This document shows, piece by piece, positions 1 through 9,122 of a stretch of DNA of 64,000 nt. The notes under the pieces are model-generated. The model searched no databases and was not told the DNA's origin. It worked only from the letters and a program-made list of their open reading frames with translations. How positions within the stretch are numbered: position 1 is the stretch's first letter; each line of letters opens with the position of its first letter. A program made the position numbers and the translations under genes. This DNA comes from Curvibacter lanceolatus ATCC 14669 (GTDB taxonomy: Bacteria > Pseudomonadota > Gammaproteobacteria > Burkholderiales > Burkholderiaceae_C): assembly GCF_000381265.1 (NCBI RefSeq), contig NZ_KB906265.1, positions 1 to 64,000 on the forward strand, in the 5' to 3' direction.

Positions 1-232
1 CGCCTTCAAACACCCACGCTTATCGGCTGTATATTTTTAAGGATCAAACTACTCAGAATCTCTTCTTTTCGCCTCAGCTCGCTGCGATCAGCGAAGCCCT
101 CTATCTTAGCACAGTTTTTAAGTAACTGGCAAAACTTTTTTTCTTTTCTACCTCAGCAGCACTACCAACTTGGCAGCACCGCTTTCTGCAGAGCCTCGAA
201 TTATACATCGCTTTTTACAGCAGCAAACTCAA
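1..232 (-). promoter_or_regulatory. Ribosomal RNA operon leader with two tandem promoters (16S gene would lie left of the window)
   Basis: Read on the minus strand, this stretch looks like an rRNA transcription leader. A boxA-like antitermination element (TGATCCTTAAAAAT) lies at 33-46 and is followed by the CAGCCGATAAGCGTG type of sequence that I associate with betaproteobacterial rRNA leaders. Two sigma-70-like promoters point left. P2 has -35 TTGCCA (127-132), an 18-bp spacer and -10 TAAGAT (103-108). P1 has a perfect -10 TATAAT (200-205) but a poor -35 (TTTGCT at 222-227). No rRNA sequence itself is inside the window. From 233 to 462 I see no further gene or signal, only the upstream region of the next gene. 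Confidence 0.55.
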
Positions 233-462
233 AACCAGAAAACTTCTCAAACCACTCACAACAACCAACCCAACCAAGCACCAGAGGCTTCTCACCCCTG
301 CCACTCGTAGAGCACCGTTCTGTGCAGTCGAGCCCGCTAGTATACACAGAAATTCAGACCACAAACAAGAGAAGCTTCCCGGATCATCTTTTGTGCTTCG
401 TGGCAGAAGCTGCCCATGGTGGAGAGGCACGCAACAGCAAGCCCACCGATAATCTGTGCCCA

Positions 463-2364
463 ATGGCACTCCTAACCTTACTTGACGCCCATCTGGCGTT
501 TGGGCACGTCGCTTTGCTCGATGGCGCCACCTTTTCACTTGAGTCGACCGAACGTGTCGGTTTGATCGGTCGCAATGGCGCCGGCAAGTCTTCATTGCTG
601 AAGATCTTGGGAGGGCTCGAAAAGCCCGACGACGGCTTGCTACAGATACAGCAAGGTTTGCGGATCGCCTATGTGGCGCAAGAGCCGCTTCTCGAGCCCG
701 ATCACACCGTTTTTGAAGCAGCCAGCGTAGGGCTCTCGCCCGTGATCGCACTTCGAGACCAATATCTGTCTGGGGCGGAGGGCGTTGACCTCGACGCACT
801 GCAATCCCAGATTGAAGCGTATGACGCCTGGAATTGGGAGCAACGCGTCTCGGAGACGCTGGACCGCTTGCACCTGGCGCCCGATGCCAAGGTCGGCACC
901 CTGTCGGGGGGCACCAAAAAGCGTGTTGCTCTGGCGCAAGCGCTGGTCGCCAAGCCCGATGTGTTGCTGCTGGACGAACCCACCAACCATCTGGACCTGG
1001 ACTCCATCGAGTGGCTGGAAGGACTTCTGAAAGAGTTCAAGGGCAGCGTCATCACCATCACGCACGACCGGACGTTCCTCGACCAAGTGGCAACCCGTAT
1101 CGTTGAACTGGATCGAGGTCACCTGCGCTCCTATCCTGGCAATTTTGGCCAGTACCTCATACAGAAAGAGGAGCAGCTTGCCCAGGAAGCGGTCATCGCA
1201 GCGAAAGCAGACAAGTTGCTGGCCCAGGAGGAGGTCTGGATTCGCAAAGGCGTTGAAGCCCGACGCACTCGCAGCCAAAGTCGTATTGGACGGCTTGAAA
1301 AGCTGCGCGCTCAGCGCAGCGCTCGCCGCGAAGCATTGGGCAGCGTTCGAATGGACGTCGCCTCCGGCCTGCCATCCGGCAAGATCGTTGCCGAGCTCAC
1401 CCATGTCAGCAAATCATTCGGTGACCGCACCGTCGTGCGTGATTTCACCGGCACGATTTTGCGAGGCGACAAAGTCGGGCTCATTGGCCCCAATGGGGCC
1501 GGCAAGTCCACCTTGTTGAAGATGATTCTGGGCGAACTGCAGCCCGACTCGGGCGGGGTTCGCCAGGGCGCCAATCTTCAGGTCGCGTACTACGATCAAA
1601 TGCGTCGGGCCATTGACCTGGACGCCACCTTGGCCGACTTCATCAGCCCAGGTAGCGAATGGATCGAGATTGGCCAACAGCGAAAACACGTCAAGAGCTA
1701 CCTGGGCGACTTCCTGTTTTCACCAGCCCGAGCCAATTCTCCGGTGCGAACCCTCTCCGGCGGCGAGCGCAACCGCTTGTTGCTAGCCCGCTTGTTTGCC
1801 CGGCCAACCAATGTGTTGGTTCTTGACGAACCCACCAACGACTTGGACATCGACACGCTGGAATTGCTGGAAGACCTGCTCCAGAACTTCGATGGCACCG
1901 TGTTTCTCGTCAGCCACGACCGCACTTTCCTCGACAACGTGGTCACCAGCACCATTGCCTGGGAAGGCGAAGGTCAGTGGCGAGAGTACGAAGGCAGCGT
2001 GCAAGACTGGCTGATTCAGTCCCAAAGGTCGCGCCAGATCCTCGCCAGCGCGAACAAAGAGGCTGGCAAAGTGGCTACAGCAAAAAATGAACCTGCAGTT
2101 GCTGAAGCGCCGACGAGCAGTGCGACCGCGCCACAGGCCACGACACGCCGCAAACTCAGCTACAAGGAACAAAGAGAACTTGATGCGCTGCCCGCTTTGA
2201 TCGAGCAATTGGAGACGGAACAGTCCGCCCTGCTCGCGGCCCTGGCTGACGGGCAGCTTTATGCAAACGACCCTGGCAAGGCCATGCAACTTACCCAGCG
2301 CAACACAGAGATCGAAGAAGCTCTGATGAATGCACTTGAGCGTTGGGAAACGCTGTCGAATTGA
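463..2364 (+). CDS. uup: ABC-F family ATP-binding protein, Uup type
   Basis: This is a soluble tandem ABC ATPase of 633 residues with no membrane segments. ABC-F proteins act on ribosomes or nucleic acids; Uup is tied to ribosome function and precise excision of transposons. Two nucleotide-binding domains are visible: the first has Walker A GRNGAGKSSLLK, signature LSGGTKKR and Walker B DVLLLDEPTNHLD; the second has GPNGAGKSTLLK, LSGGERNR and VLVLDEPTNDLD. A charged linker joins them, and a C-terminal coiled coil (about residues 565-630, beginning RKLSYKEQRELDALP) marks the Uup branch. The length matches the roughly 635 residues of E. coli Uup. The ATG at 463 starts the conserved N terminus (MALLTLLDAHLAFG); the reading frame is open back to 322, but that extension does not look like coding sequence. 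Confidence 0.93.
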   Translation: MALLTLLDAHLAFGHVALLDGATFSLESTERVGLIGRNGAGKSSLLKILGGLEKPDDGLLQIQQGLRIAYVAQEPLLEPDHTVFEAASVGLSPVIALRDQYLSGAEGVDLDALQSQIEAYDAWNWEQRVSETLDRLHLAPDAKVGTLSGGTKKRVALAQALVAKPDVLLLDEPTNHLDLDSIEWLEGLLKEFKGSVITITHDRTFLDQVATRIVELDRGHLRSYPGNFGQYLIQKEEQLAQEAVIAAKADKLLAQEEVWIRKGVEARRTRSQSRIGRLEKLRAQRSARREALGSVRMDVASGLPSGKIVAELTHVSKSFGDRTVVRDFTGTILRGDKVGLIGPNGAGKSTLLKMILGELQPDSGGVRQGANLQVAYYDQMRRAIDLDATLADFISPGSEWIEIGQQRKHVKSYLGDFLFSPARANSPVRTLSGGERNRLLLARLFARPTNVLVLDEPTNDLDIDTLELLEDLLQNFDGTVFLVSHDRTFLDNVVTSTIAWEGEGQWREYEGSVQDWLIQSQRSRQILASANKEAGKVATAKNEPAVAEAPTSSATAPQATTRRKLSYKEQRELDALPALIEQLETEQSALLAALADGQLYANDPGKAMQLTQRNTEIEEALMNALERWETLSN

Positions 2365-2378
2365 ACCAGAGCCAGAGT

Positions 2379-2416
2379 CCCCGCGGCGTGACTGGACTGC
2401 AGTTCACGCCGGGGGC
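2379..2416. terminator. Hairpin between convergent uup and cheB
   Basis: A GC-rich inverted repeat (CGGCGTGA at 2384-2391 pairing with TCACGCCG at 2404-2411, extendable by flanking C and G runs) sits in the 65-bp gap between two convergent genes. It lacks a clear T tract on either side, so a shared transcription stop is likely but not certain. Confidence 0.5.
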
Positions 2417-2429
2417 CCCCACACACCCC

Positions 2430-3551
2430 TCAGATGCGGTGGTGCAGGCGGTCGGTGGTCCCACCCAATCGGGCCAGCAATGCCCCTGCAATCTTGTCCA
2501 GTGGCAGAACCTCATCGGCAGCACCATGGGCAATGGCTTCACGAGGCATGCCAAACACGATGCAGCTGGCTTCGTCCTGCACATAGTTGTAGCTGCCAGC
2601 ATCCTTCATCTCACGCATGGCCTTGGCTCCATCATTGCCCATGCCAGTCAACATGATGCCGAAGGCATTGCGCCCCACCACCGAGGCGGCCGACTTGAAC
2701 AAAACCTCAACCGAAGGCTTGTGCCGGTTCACCGGCTCCGTGTCCTCAACCACCGCGACGTAGTTGGCGCCACTGCGATCGATTCGGAACTGGCGCCCGC
2801 CCGGGGCGATGTAGGCGTGGCCAGGCAGAATACGCTCGCCATTTGAAGCTTCCTTGACCGTGATCTGGCAGAGCCCGTTGAGCCGCGCGGCAAAACTGGT
2901 GGTGAAGCCTGGCGGCATGTGCTGCGTGATCACAATGGCCGGAGAGTCCGCCGGCATGCGTACCAGAATCTCCTTGATGGCCTCGGTTCCCCCTGTGGAG
3001 GCTCCGATAAAAATAATCTTTTCTGTGGAGAGACGGCCGAGTAATGTCGGCGTCGGGCGAGCCGGCGTCGCAGTGCCCCCCCCGCCAGAAGGTGCATTCG
3101 CAGCCCCCGCCACGTGCAGATCCTGGCGTCCCCGATGAACATGTGCCACGGACGCCACACGGATCTTGTCGACGATCTGATTGGCCAGTTCATTGATGCC
3201 GTTGGCCAGGCCGACACGCGGCTTCGCCACGAAATCCACAGCGCCCAGTTCAAGCGCCCGAAGCGTCACTTCGGCGCCCTTTTCAGTCAGCGTCGAAATC
3301 ATCACCACGGGCGTGGGCCGCAAACGCATCAGTCGCCCCAAGAAGTCGATGCCGTCCATGCGCGGCATTTCGACATCCAGGGTGATCACGTCCGGATTCA
3401 GCTCACGAATCATCTCGCGTGCGATCAGGGGATCGTTGGCGGTGCCTACACACTCCATGTCGCGCTGGCGATTGATGATCTCAGAAAGCAGGCTGCGTAC
3501 CAGCGCTGAGTCATCGACCACCACCACCCGGATTTTTTTTGACATCCCCAT
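2430..3551 (-). CDS. cheB: Chemotaxis response regulator protein-glutamate methylesterase CheB
   Basis: CheB removes methyl groups from chemoreceptors (and deamidates glutamines) after phosphorylation by CheA, giving adaptation. The 373-residue protein has an N-terminal receiver domain (acidic pocket VVVVDDS; phospho-acceptor in [14 protein letters not shown]) and a C-terminal methylesterase domain. The Ser-His-Asp catalytic elements appear as [14 protein letters not shown] and [11 protein letters not shown] Gly/Pro/Ala-rich linker of about 30 residues separates the domains. The start at 3551 (MGMSKKIRV) is preceded by an AGAAGAG element; ATG at 3545 is a close alternative. It is the last gene of the minus-strand che operon, after cheR and cheD. 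Confidence 0.96.
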   Translation of the reverse strand: MGMSKKIRVVVVDDSALVRSLLSEIINRQRDMECVGTANDPLIAREMIRELNPDVITLDVEMPRMDGIDFLGRLMRLRPTPVVMISTLTEKGAEVTLRALELGAVDFVAKPRVGLANGINELANQIVDKIRVASVAHVHRGRQDLHVAGAANAPSGGGGTATPARPTPTLLGRLSTEKIIFIGASTGGTEAIKEILVRMPADSPAIVITQHMPPGFTTSFAARLNGLCQITVKEASNGERILPGHAYIAPGGRQFRIDRSGANYVAVVEDTEPVNRHKPSVEVLFKSAASVVGRNAFGIMLTGMGNDGAKAMREMKDAGSYNYVQDEASCIVFGMPREAIAHGAADEVLPLDKIAGALLARLGGTTDRLHHRI

Positions 3552-3573
3552 TTTCTCTTCTATTCCATCGAAA

Positions 3574-4326
3574 TCAGAACAGGTCCACAGAACCACCCGC
3601 CGTCGTCTGCACGACGGTCGCCACGCTGCCACGCTTTTCCTGTGCCATGGTTTCGGGATGGGCATGGGCCAGCCTCTTGACCATGGCCTTGCCAGTCACC
3701 GGAAAGAAACAGACCTTGCGTGGATAGATGTCCAAAACATCCTCGGACACCACCGGAATGCGCTCAGTCTGCAAATAGTCGCGCACGAACTTGGTGTTGC
3801 GCTCACCGACATTCATGGTCGTGAAGTTGGCCATCACCGCGCCACCGCCAAAGATCTTGGCCTGCATGGTTTCACGACGGGCACCTTGCTTCATCAACTC
3901 GTTGATCAACAATTCCATCGCATAAGAACCATAACGCCCAGAGGAATCCCCACCTTCGCCCTCAGGCAGCATGAAGTGGTTCATCCCCCCGACCAGGGAA
4001 CGGCTGTCCCAGATGCAGGCGGCAATGCACGACCCCAGCACCGTCATGATCACCAGATTCTCATCCGCCACGAAATACTCACCAGGCAAGACTTTCACGG
4101 CGTTGTACTGGAAATGGTGGTCGAAGTAGAAAAAGCTGGCCTCCCCGGCTTTGCGGGACTTTTGCTTCAGCTCGTCCAACGTCGACGTCCGCGCTCCCAT
4201 GGCCCCCGCCGTGTTGTAGGCGTTGGGAGACACAGGCTGAATGCGTGGCGCCTGCCGCCGATCAACGCCGGCCGGCAAAGGCGTGCCGCGAGGCGATGAA
4301 AACGGGTTGTTTGGCGTAAGTGTCAT
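3574..4326 (-). CDS. cheD: Chemoreceptor glutamine deamidase CheD
   Basis: CheD deamidates glutamines on methyl-accepting chemotaxis proteins and can be an adaptor for CheC/CheY-type feedback. The family core is present: the Cys nucleophile in [12 protein letters not shown] and the His in [11 protein letters not shown]. The 250-residue protein is longer than typical CheD (about 160-200) because of an N-terminal extension of about 65 residues and a C-terminal tail that ends in GGSVDLF. That last tetrapeptide resembles the end of the CheZ-like protein encoded at 8472-8918 (GSIDLF). ATG at 4326 was chosen; an in-frame TTG lies three codons upstream, and neither has a strong ribosome site. It lies between cheR and cheB. 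Confidence 0.92.
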   Translation of the reverse strand: MTLTPNNPFSSPRGTPLPAGVDRRQAPRIQPVSPNAYNTAGAMGARTSTLDELKQKSRKAGEASFFYFDHHFQYNAVKVLPGEYFVADENLVIMTVLGSCIAACIWDSRSLVGGMNHFMLPEGEGGDSSGRYGSYAMELLINELMKQGARRETMQAKIFGGGAVMANFTTMNVGERNTKFVRDYLQTERIPVVSEDVLDIYPRKVCFFPVTGKAMVKRLAHAHPETMAQEKRGSVATVVQTTAGGSVDLF

Positions 4327-4353
4327 GATCGACAAATCATCAATAGGTTGGCG

Positions 4354-5253
4354 TCAACGACGCTCATAGACCGTCTTGCCACGCAAGGTAAACAGGTCAC
4401 GCGACTCACTGAAGTTCTCGGCGTGACCGACAAACAACATGCCACCGGGCTTGAGCACTCGGTGGATCCGCTCCAGCACCTTGCGCTGGGTTGGTGCATC
4501 AAAGTAGATCATCACGTTGCGGCAAAAAACCACGTCAAAGGGCTCCTTGAAAGGCCAGTCATCGCGGATCAGGTTGACGCTCAAGAACTCGATGGCCTTG
4601 CGCAACTCGGGCTTCACCCGGATCAGGCCCGCGTTGGAATCCTTGCCTCGCATGAAAAAGCGTTGCAACCGATCCTGTGTCAGCCCCTTGAGGTTGTCCA
4701 GTCGGTACACACCCTGAGCCGCAGAGGCCAAAACCTTGGAATCAATGTCGCTCGCAGTCAGCTTGAAGGGCGCGTTGTTGCCCAAGGTCTCGAAAGCCGT
4801 CATGACAATCGAGTAAGGCTCTTCCCCGGTTGACGCCGCGTTGCACCAGACTTTCCAAGGTGAACCTGCCGGACGCGACTTGAGGTGCGCAGCAAAGATC
4901 TCAAAATGGTGCTGCTCACGGAAGAAGGCCGTCAAGTTGGTCGTCAAGGCGTTGACGAACTCCTGCCACTCGGGGCCGTCATGCGTTTCCAGCCAACTCA
5001 GGTAGTCACGAAAGCTGGTGTGCCCCGTCTCACGCAAGCGCCGCGACAGACGGCTATAGACCATCGCGTGCTTGCCGTCATGCAGGTTGATACCAGCACG
5101 CTGGTAGATCAACGACTGCACCCGGGAAAAGTCGGCATCGGTCCAGACGAACTCACGCCCCTGCATGACCGGGCCATTGGAAACGGGCACAGCGGGCGCC
5201 CTGTCTTTGACAGGTGAACTGCCGGCATCAGCTCGGTGCATGCTGGACATCAT
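4354..5253 (-). CDS. cheR: Chemotaxis protein methyltransferase CheR
   Basis: CheR methylates glutamates of chemoreceptors using S-adenosylmethionine. The protein has 299 residues, the normal size. Family features in order: an N-terminal all-alpha domain (FSRVQSLIYQRAGINLHDGK), then the SAM-binding fold with WCNAASTGEEPYSI, the DIDSKVL acidic strand, and FDVVFCRNVMIYFD. The C terminus has the beta subdomain followed by HAENFSE. The start has AAGGA seven bases upstream (minus strand). It follows cheW and precedes cheD in the operon. Confidence 0.96.
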   Translation of the reverse strand: MMSSMHRADAGSSPVKDRAPAVPVSNGPVMQGREFVWTDADFSRVQSLIYQRAGINLHDGKHAMVYSRLSRRLRETGHTSFRDYLSWLETHDGPEWQEFVNALTTNLTAFFREQHHFEIFAAHLKSRPAGSPWKVWCNAASTGEEPYSIVMTAFETLGNNAPFKLTASDIDSKVLASAAQGVYRLDNLKGLTQDRLQRFFMRGKDSNAGLIRVKPELRKAIEFLSVNLIRDDWPFKEPFDVVFCRNVMIYFDAPTQRKVLERIHRVLKPGGMLFVGHAENFSESRDLFTLRGKTVYERR

Positions 5254-5332
5254 GGGCGATCCTTCTCTGTGAGCACAGCCCGGACGGGACCATGGCTCTG
5301 CGCGGCAGTCTCAATCGAGAACGAAAAAAAGT

Positions 5333-5818
5333 TCAAATGGCAGCCACCAGGCCCATGTCCACACCCGACATCAGCTTTTCGATGTCCAGCAGGATCAACA
5401 TGCGCTCGCCCACCGAACCCAGACCCAAAATGCAGCCGTTGTCGATGACGCTTTCGATGTCGGGTGCGGCCTTGATGTTGTCAGGGGACAGCTCCATCAC
5501 ATCGCTCACCGAATCCACCACGATGCCCACGACACGGGTGCGCAGGTTCAGGATGATGACAACAGTGAAGTTGTTGTATTCGGCATTGGCGCAGTTGAAC
5601 TTCAGACGCATGTCCACGATAGGCACGATCGTGCCGCGCAGGTTCACAACGCCCTTGATGAATTCAGGCGCATTGGCAATGCGTGTCGGGGGCTCATAGC
5701 CACGGATTTCCTGCACCTTCAGGATGTCGATCCCGTACTCCTCCTGATCCAGGCGAAATGTCAGGTACTCACGAGCACCGGCCGGGGCACCTTCAGAAGT
5801 TTTACCGATCACACTCAT
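5333..5818 (-). CDS. cheW: Chemotaxis coupling protein CheW
   Basis: CheW links chemoreceptors to the kinase CheA at the cell pole. The 161-residue protein has the full CheW beta-barrel: YLTFRLDQEEYGIDILKVQE near the N terminus, then NLRGTIVPIVDMRLKF and VVDSVSDVMEL. The start at 5818 (MSVIGKTSEG) is set by an AAGGAGA ribosome site six to seven bases upstream; the frame is open to a TTG at 5833, but that would place the ribosome site inside the gene. It lies directly after cheA (27-bp gap). Confidence 0.96.
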   Translation of the reverse strand: MSVIGKTSEGAPAGAREYLTFRLDQEEYGIDILKVQEIRGYEPPTRIANAPEFIKGVVNLRGTIVPIVDMRLKFNCANAEYNNFTVVIILNLRTRVVGIVVDSVSDVMELSPDNIKAAPDIESVIDNGCILGLGSVGERMLILLDIEKLMSGVDMGLVAAI

Positions 5819-5845
5819 GATGTTCTCCTTCAAAGACTCTCAGAC

Positions 5846-8014
5846 TCAATGACGCGCGCGCCGCACGAGGCCCGCCGTATCCAGGATCAAGGCCACCTTG
5901 CCGTCGCCCAGGATCGTGGCGCCCGACACATTCGGAACCTTGCGGTAATTGGTTTCCAGGTTCTTCACCACCACCTGATGCTGGCCCAGCAACTCATCCA
6001 CCAGCAGCGCCACACGGCTGCCCTCGGCCTCGACCACCACCATGATGCTGCTGCTCTTCTCGAAGTCGAAGCGCGGCACCTGGAACACCTTCTCCAGTTC
6101 AATCACCGGCATGTACTCATCGCGCACCTTGACCAGTTGCGAGCCCTGCGCCACGGTACTGACGGAGTCGTCATTGACCTGGAAGGATTCCACCACCGAC
6201 GACAAGGGCAGGATGTAGACCTCATCGCCCACACCCACCGACATCCCATCCATGATGGCCAGGGTCAGCGGCAGCCGCACCGACACCTTCATGCCGTAGC
6301 CTTCAGCAGAGTCGATCTCGACCGTCCCGTTCAAGGCCAGGATGTTCTTCTTGACCACATCCATGCCCACACCTCGACCGGACACATCGGTCACGACCTC
6401 GGCTGTCGAGAAACCTGGGGCAAAAATCAGCTGCCAGACCTCGGCGTCGCTCATCTGGTCTGACACATCCAGGCCACGCTCACGCGCCTTGCCCAAAATC
6501 TTCTCGCGCGACAGTCCACGCCCGTCATCGCGCACTTCGATCACGATCGAGCCGCCCTGGTGAGCAGCAGACAGCGTGATGGTGCCCTGCGCCGACTTGC
6601 CCTTGGCCAGGCGATCCTCGGGCAACTCGATGCCGTGATCACAACTGTTGCGAACCAAGTGGGTCAGCGGGTCGGTGATCTTTTCAACCAAGCCCTTGTC
6701 CAACTCGGTGGCCTCACCCTGGGTGATGAGATCCACCTTCTTGCCCAGCTTGTTGGCCAGATCACGCAGCATGCGCGGGAAGCGGCTGAAGACGATGGAC
6801 ATCGGGATCATGCGGATCGACATCACCGATTCCTGCAGGTCACGGGTGTTGCGGTCCAGATCAGCCAAACCCGCCAGCAACTGCTGGTTCAGCGCAGGAT
6901 CCAGGCTGCGGCTGTTCTGTGCCAGCATCGCCTGGGTGATCACCAATTCGCCGACCAGGTTGATCAACTGATCCACCTTGTTGACAGCCACGCGGATCGT
7001 TGCAGCCTCCAGCTGAGCCTGCGTGTGCGCCTTGGGTTCAGCAGCCTTGGCTGGCACGACGGCCTTGGTGGCTTCAGCCTCGACCGCCTTCGCAGCAGGG
7101 GCGGCAGGTGCATCGGGAACACCGGGTGCTCCAGCAAAAAAACCGAAGCCGGACGCGGGCGCAGCCGAAGCAGACGGCGCCACGGCTGGCGCCTCGACCG
7201 GATCGAACAAACCAAAACCAGGGATTTCAGGCGCTGGTGCGGCCGCAGGGGCGGCAGCCAGATCGCGGATCTTGACCTGGTCCTTGGCCACGTGGAAGAC
7301 AAACAGATCCAGCAGTTCGTCGTCCGACGAGGCGGTTTCCACGGCAAACACGCGCAGATCAGCCTGATCGCTGGGGCGAGCCTCGATGGTTCCCAACCCG
7401 GGGATGTCGCGGAACAACTCGGGAATGGCATCGGCCTGCTCTGGCCGACCCAGAGGACCGATCACGATTTCGAGCGAACGGATCCCTCCTGCAGCCACGG
7501 CGGCAGGTGCCGCAGCCGGTGCGGGGGCAGCCACGGGAGCGGGCGCGGGGGCCACAGCGGCCGCCGGGGCGGGAGCAGGTGCCGCAGGCACACCGCCCGA
7601 AGCCAGCTCACTGATGCGCCGCACCAGATCTTCGGTCGACGGAGGGGTTCCTTCGCCACCGGCCTGATGCACGGCCAACAGCCCGCGAGAGGCATCCGCC
7701 GACTCCAGCAGCACATCCACCATCTGGGGAATGGGCTTGAGTTCCCGACGCCGCAGCTTGTCGAGCAAAGACTCCATGTGGTGAGTCAACTCGGCCACAT
7801 CAGAGAAACCAAACGTCGCGGCTCCCCCCTTGATGGAGTGAGCGCATCGGAAGATGCCGTTGAGCTCTTCGTCGTCGGCGCTGGCCAGATCCAACTCCAG
7901 AAGCATCTGCTCCATCAAGTCGAGATTCTCACCCGCTTCCTCAAAGAAAATTTGATAAAACTGACTCAGATCGAAGTCTGCACCAGAACTTCCACCGTCA
8001 TGCACTTCAGCCAT
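5846..8014 (-). CDS. cheA: Chemotaxis sensor histidine kinase CheA
   Basis: CheA autophosphorylates in response to receptor state and passes phosphate to CheY and CheB. The 722-residue protein shows all five modules: an Hpt domain with the phospho-accepting His59 (CAHSIKGGAATFGF); an Ala/Pro-rich linker (about 135-175 and 245-330) around a small middle domain; the dimerisation domain; an ATP-binding kinase domain with HLVRNSCDHGIE, DDGRGLSREKI and GRGVGMDVVKKN; and a C-terminal CheW-like P5 domain. AGGAGC lies upstream of the ATG. The middle domain is short and poorly conserved, as expected for the CheY/CheB-binding P2 region. Confidence 0.97.
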   Translation of the reverse strand: MAEVHDGGSSGADFDLSQFYQIFFEEAGENLDLMEQMLLELDLASADDEELNGIFRCAHSIKGGAATFGFSDVAELTHHMESLLDKLRRRELKPIPQMVDVLLESADASRGLLAVHQAGGEGTPPSTEDLVRRISELASGGVPAAPAPAPAAAVAPAPAPVAAPAPAAAPAAVAAGGIRSLEIVIGPLGRPEQADAIPELFRDIPGLGTIEARPSDQADLRVFAVETASSDDELLDLFVFHVAKDQVKIRDLAAAPAAAPAPEIPGFGLFDPVEAPAVAPSASAAPASGFGFFAGAPGVPDAPAAPAAKAVEAEATKAVVPAKAAEPKAHTQAQLEAATIRVAVNKVDQLINLVGELVITQAMLAQNSRSLDPALNQQLLAGLADLDRNTRDLQESVMSIRMIPMSIVFSRFPRMLRDLANKLGKKVDLITQGEATELDKGLVEKITDPLTHLVRNSCDHGIELPEDRLAKGKSAQGTITLSAAHQGGSIVIEVRDDGRGLSREKILGKARERGLDVSDQMSDAEVWQLIFAPGFSTAEVVTDVSGRGVGMDVVKKNILALNGTVEIDSAEGYGMKVSVRLPLTLAIMDGMSVGVGDEVYILPLSSVVESFQVNDDSVSTVAQGSQLVKVRDEYMPVIELEKVFQVPRFDFEKSSSIMVVVEAEGSRVALLVDELLGQHQVVVKNLETNYRKVPNVSGATILGDGKVALILDTAGLVRRARH

Positions 8015-8053
8015 GCCTTGCTCCTGAAAACGTCAACTGAAGAAAGTGTCGGC

Positions 8054-8416
8054 TCATCGAATGACTTTCTGGATGACTTCAATCAAGCGATTGAGGTCGA
8101 ACGGTTTGACCAGCCAGCCGGTGGCTCCCGCACTGCGCCCGGCCTGCTTCATCTGGTCGCTGGACTCGGTGGTGAGAATCAAGATCGGGATGGTCTTGAA
8201 CTTGGGGTGCTCACGCAATTTGCGGGTGAGGCCGATGCCATCGAGACGGGGCATGTTCTGATCAGCCAGAACCAGGTCGATGTGATGGGTTTGAGCCTTC
8301 TCGAAAGCATCTTGGCCATCCACGGCCTCCACCACGTTGTACCCGGCGCCAGTCAAAGTGAACGACACCATCTTGCGCATGGACGGAGAGTCATCAACGG
8401 CGAGAATCGATTGCAT
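8054..8416 (-). CDS. cheY: Single-domain response regulator of the CheY type (first of two)
   Basis: This is a 120-residue stand-alone receiver domain. Visible are the acidic pair in ILAVDDSPSMRK, the phospho-acceptor Asp52 in LVLADQNMPRLDG, the conserved Thr in ILTTESS and the Lys in LVKPF. It lies between the cheZ-like gene and cheA, so it is a phosphorylation target of this CheA. It is clearly different in sequence from the second CheY at 61434-61820, which is next to the canonical cheZ and the stator genes. Which of the two drives the flagellar switch cannot be told from sequence; this one resembles the CheY-like regulators found inside che operons, and may be a phosphate sink or a signalling partner. 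Confidence 0.9.
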   Translation of the reverse strand: MQSILAVDDSPSMRKMVSFTLTGAGYNVVEAVDGQDAFEKAQTHHIDLVLADQNMPRLDGIGLTRKLREHPKFKTIPILILTTESSDQMKQAGRSAGATGWLVKPFDLNRLIEVIQKVIR

Positions 8417-8471
8417 TTAGGGCTCCAGCAACAATATTTATCAGCTTGGTTAGGGGTAACAGGCGCGGGCG

Positions 8472-8918
8472 TCAGAAAAGGTCGATCGACCCTGCGTCCA
8501 TTTCGCTCTGAGTGACGGGATTGGGCCGCTCCGGCATCTGATCGGCATAGGGGGCTGCTTCTTCGCCCTCGTCGTTGCCCATGGATTCGGAGGCCAGTCG
8601 GAAGGCGCAACCTTGCAAGATCTTGGTGGTGTGCGTGATCAACTGGGTTGCCATGTCATGAAACTGCAGCTCAGTGACGGCGCTCTTGAGCGCGTCCCGC
8701 ACCTGACGTATCGATTCCGAGCTTTCCACATCCAGCCCCAACAGGCCTTGATTGGCCACGCCGAAGCGGTCCAACAGGTTGTCCGCCGCGTGGTTGAGCA
8801 AGCCTTCAAGGCGGTGCAGGTCATGCATCACGACCAACAATGAATCCTGTATCTCGGCCACCGCCATGACGGGGAGGTGAACAGCCGGTTCATTGGAATT
8901 TTCTAGCGCTGGTTGCAT
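8472..8918 (-). CDS. CheZ-like chemotaxis protein (putative CheY phosphatase)
   Basis: The 148-residue, mainly helical protein heads the che operon on the minus strand. I do not recognise it as a named family, but it contains LQFHDMATQLI (Asp88 and Gln92). This matches the catalytic D-x3-Q of CheZ, seen as AQDFHDLTGQVI in the canonical CheZ of this window. The rest is shorter than CheZ (148 against about 210 residues), and the CheY-binding C-terminal peptide is replaced by DAGSIDLF. A dephosphorylating role toward the adjacent CheY is inferred from the motif, the helical character and the position. GGAG lies six bases before the ATG. Confidence 0.7.
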   Translation of the reverse strand: MQPALENSNEPAVHLPVMAVAEIQDSLLVVMHDLHRLEGLLNHAADNLLDRFGVANQGLLGLDVESSESIRQVRDALKSAVTELQFHDMATQLITHTTKILQGCAFRLASESMGNDEGEEAAPYADQMPERPNPVTQSEMDAGSIDLF

Positions 8919-9122
8919 TTTTTCTCCGTCGCCATGAACACACTCTTTAGCGTTTGCAATTCACCGTTACTGTGGAAGCATTTTGCAATAGGCAGGTGAC
9001 GCACGCCTGAGCAAGTCCACAAAAAAGCCAGGGGACCGCCCTGATTTTGCAAAAAAGCTGCGCAAACTGCCCCCCGGACATACACCCATGAAGGCGTTCA
9101 TGCGTGCTCTATCATATTGACC

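Noticed and set aside
322-462. A longer N terminus for the Uup protein
   Set aside because: The 47 extra residues do not resemble any ABC-F protein; the family start is the ATG at 463.
6560-8515. A 651-codon plus-strand frame opposite cheA
   Set aside because: It is the antisense of a confident CheA and its neighbours; long antisense frames are expected in GC-rich DNA.
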